From Desulfobacca acetoxidans (GTDB lineage Bacteria; Desulfobacterota; Desulfobaccia; Desulfobaccales; 0-14-0-80-60-11): 6,542 nt of DNA. Of the stretch, positions 6,508 to 6,542 are shown one piece after another. Both the position numbers and the translations under genes were made by a program. Within the stretch, counting starts at the first letter, position 1, and every line of letters begins with the position of its first letter. Location of the stretch: assembly GCA_020723225.1 (NCBI GenBank), contig DYJG01000150.1, positions 1 through 6,542 of the forward strand, in the 5' to 3' direction. The notes under the pieces are model-generated. The model was not told where the DNA came from. It did no database searches and saw only the letters and a list, made by a program, of their open reading frames with translations.

Positions 6508-6542
6508 ATGAACCACCGGCCCATGGATCAAGAAGCCCGGGA
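6508..6542 (+). CDS. Probable UvrD/AddA-like helicase, start only (3' partial)
   Basis: Only 11 full codons lie in the window: MNHRPMDQEAR. The DQ-x-AR pattern and the position directly after the AddB-like gene suggest the N-terminus of the partner UvrD-type helicase, whose Walker A motif would follow shortly beyond the window. The ribosome site GAAAGAAGG (6496-6504) is close, only 3 bases before the ATG. The peptide matches the miniature ORF at 6389 at M, P, D, Q, A and R, and about 24 of 35 bases agree. The identity is inference from context and from this short match. Confidence 0.5.
   Translation, partial: MNHRPMDQEAR

Noticed and set aside
1..6542. tRNA, rRNA, CRISPR array, transposase or integrase
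   Set aside because: No cloverleaf-like segment in the gaps, no regularly spaced repeat array, and no transposase or integrase motif in any plausible frame.

Overview
This GC-rich bacterial window holds two housekeeping-type regions separated by a small AT-rich gene cassette. The organism is most likely a Gram-negative bacterium. The style of the FtsH protein and the AddB-like/UvrD-like repair gene pair suggest Desulfobacterota or another former deltaproteobacterial group, but this is inference from family resemblance and not proof.

Layout. Positions 1-1617 carry an ftsH gene (membrane AAA+ zinc protease), cut off at its 5' end by the window edge. Positions 1618-1793 are a non-coding leader with a consensus-like promoter and an unusually structured RNA region. 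Positions 1794-3553 hold three genes on the + strand that I cannot assign to any family: a small charged helical protein, a membrane protein with a helical cytoplasmic tail, and a cysteine-rich soluble protein. A hairpin at 3541-3558 may end their transcript. Positions 3554-3803 are a junction zone with no convincing complete gene. Positions 3804-6392 encode a PD-(D/E)XK nuclease with an iron-sulfur cluster motif, of the AddB-like DNA repair type. It is followed by a 14-codon miniature ORF (6389-6433), a short hairpin repeat (6434-6450), and the first codons of what looks like the partner UvrD/AddA-like helicase (from 6508, cut by the window end).

Composition changes abruptly. A hand count of one line inside the first cassette gene (1801-1860) gives 15 G/C of 60, while a line inside the nuclease gene (4381-4440) gives 41 of 60. 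The cassette therefore looks acquired, with its own promoter, leader and possible terminator. It sits directly upstream of a nuclease gene whose conserved N-terminal reading frame continues upstream without any usual start codon, as if the insertion disturbed the native 5' end.

Working together: FtsH is membrane protein quality control. The AddB-like nuclease and the following helicase would form a two-subunit helicase-nuclease for double-strand break repair. The three cassette genes are probably one functional unit, possibly a membrane-anchored complex, but their job cannot be read from sequence alone. The most notable points are the cassette, its leader with mutually exclusive pairings, the startless 5' end of the nuclease gene, and the duplicated helicase start with a repeat between the two copies.
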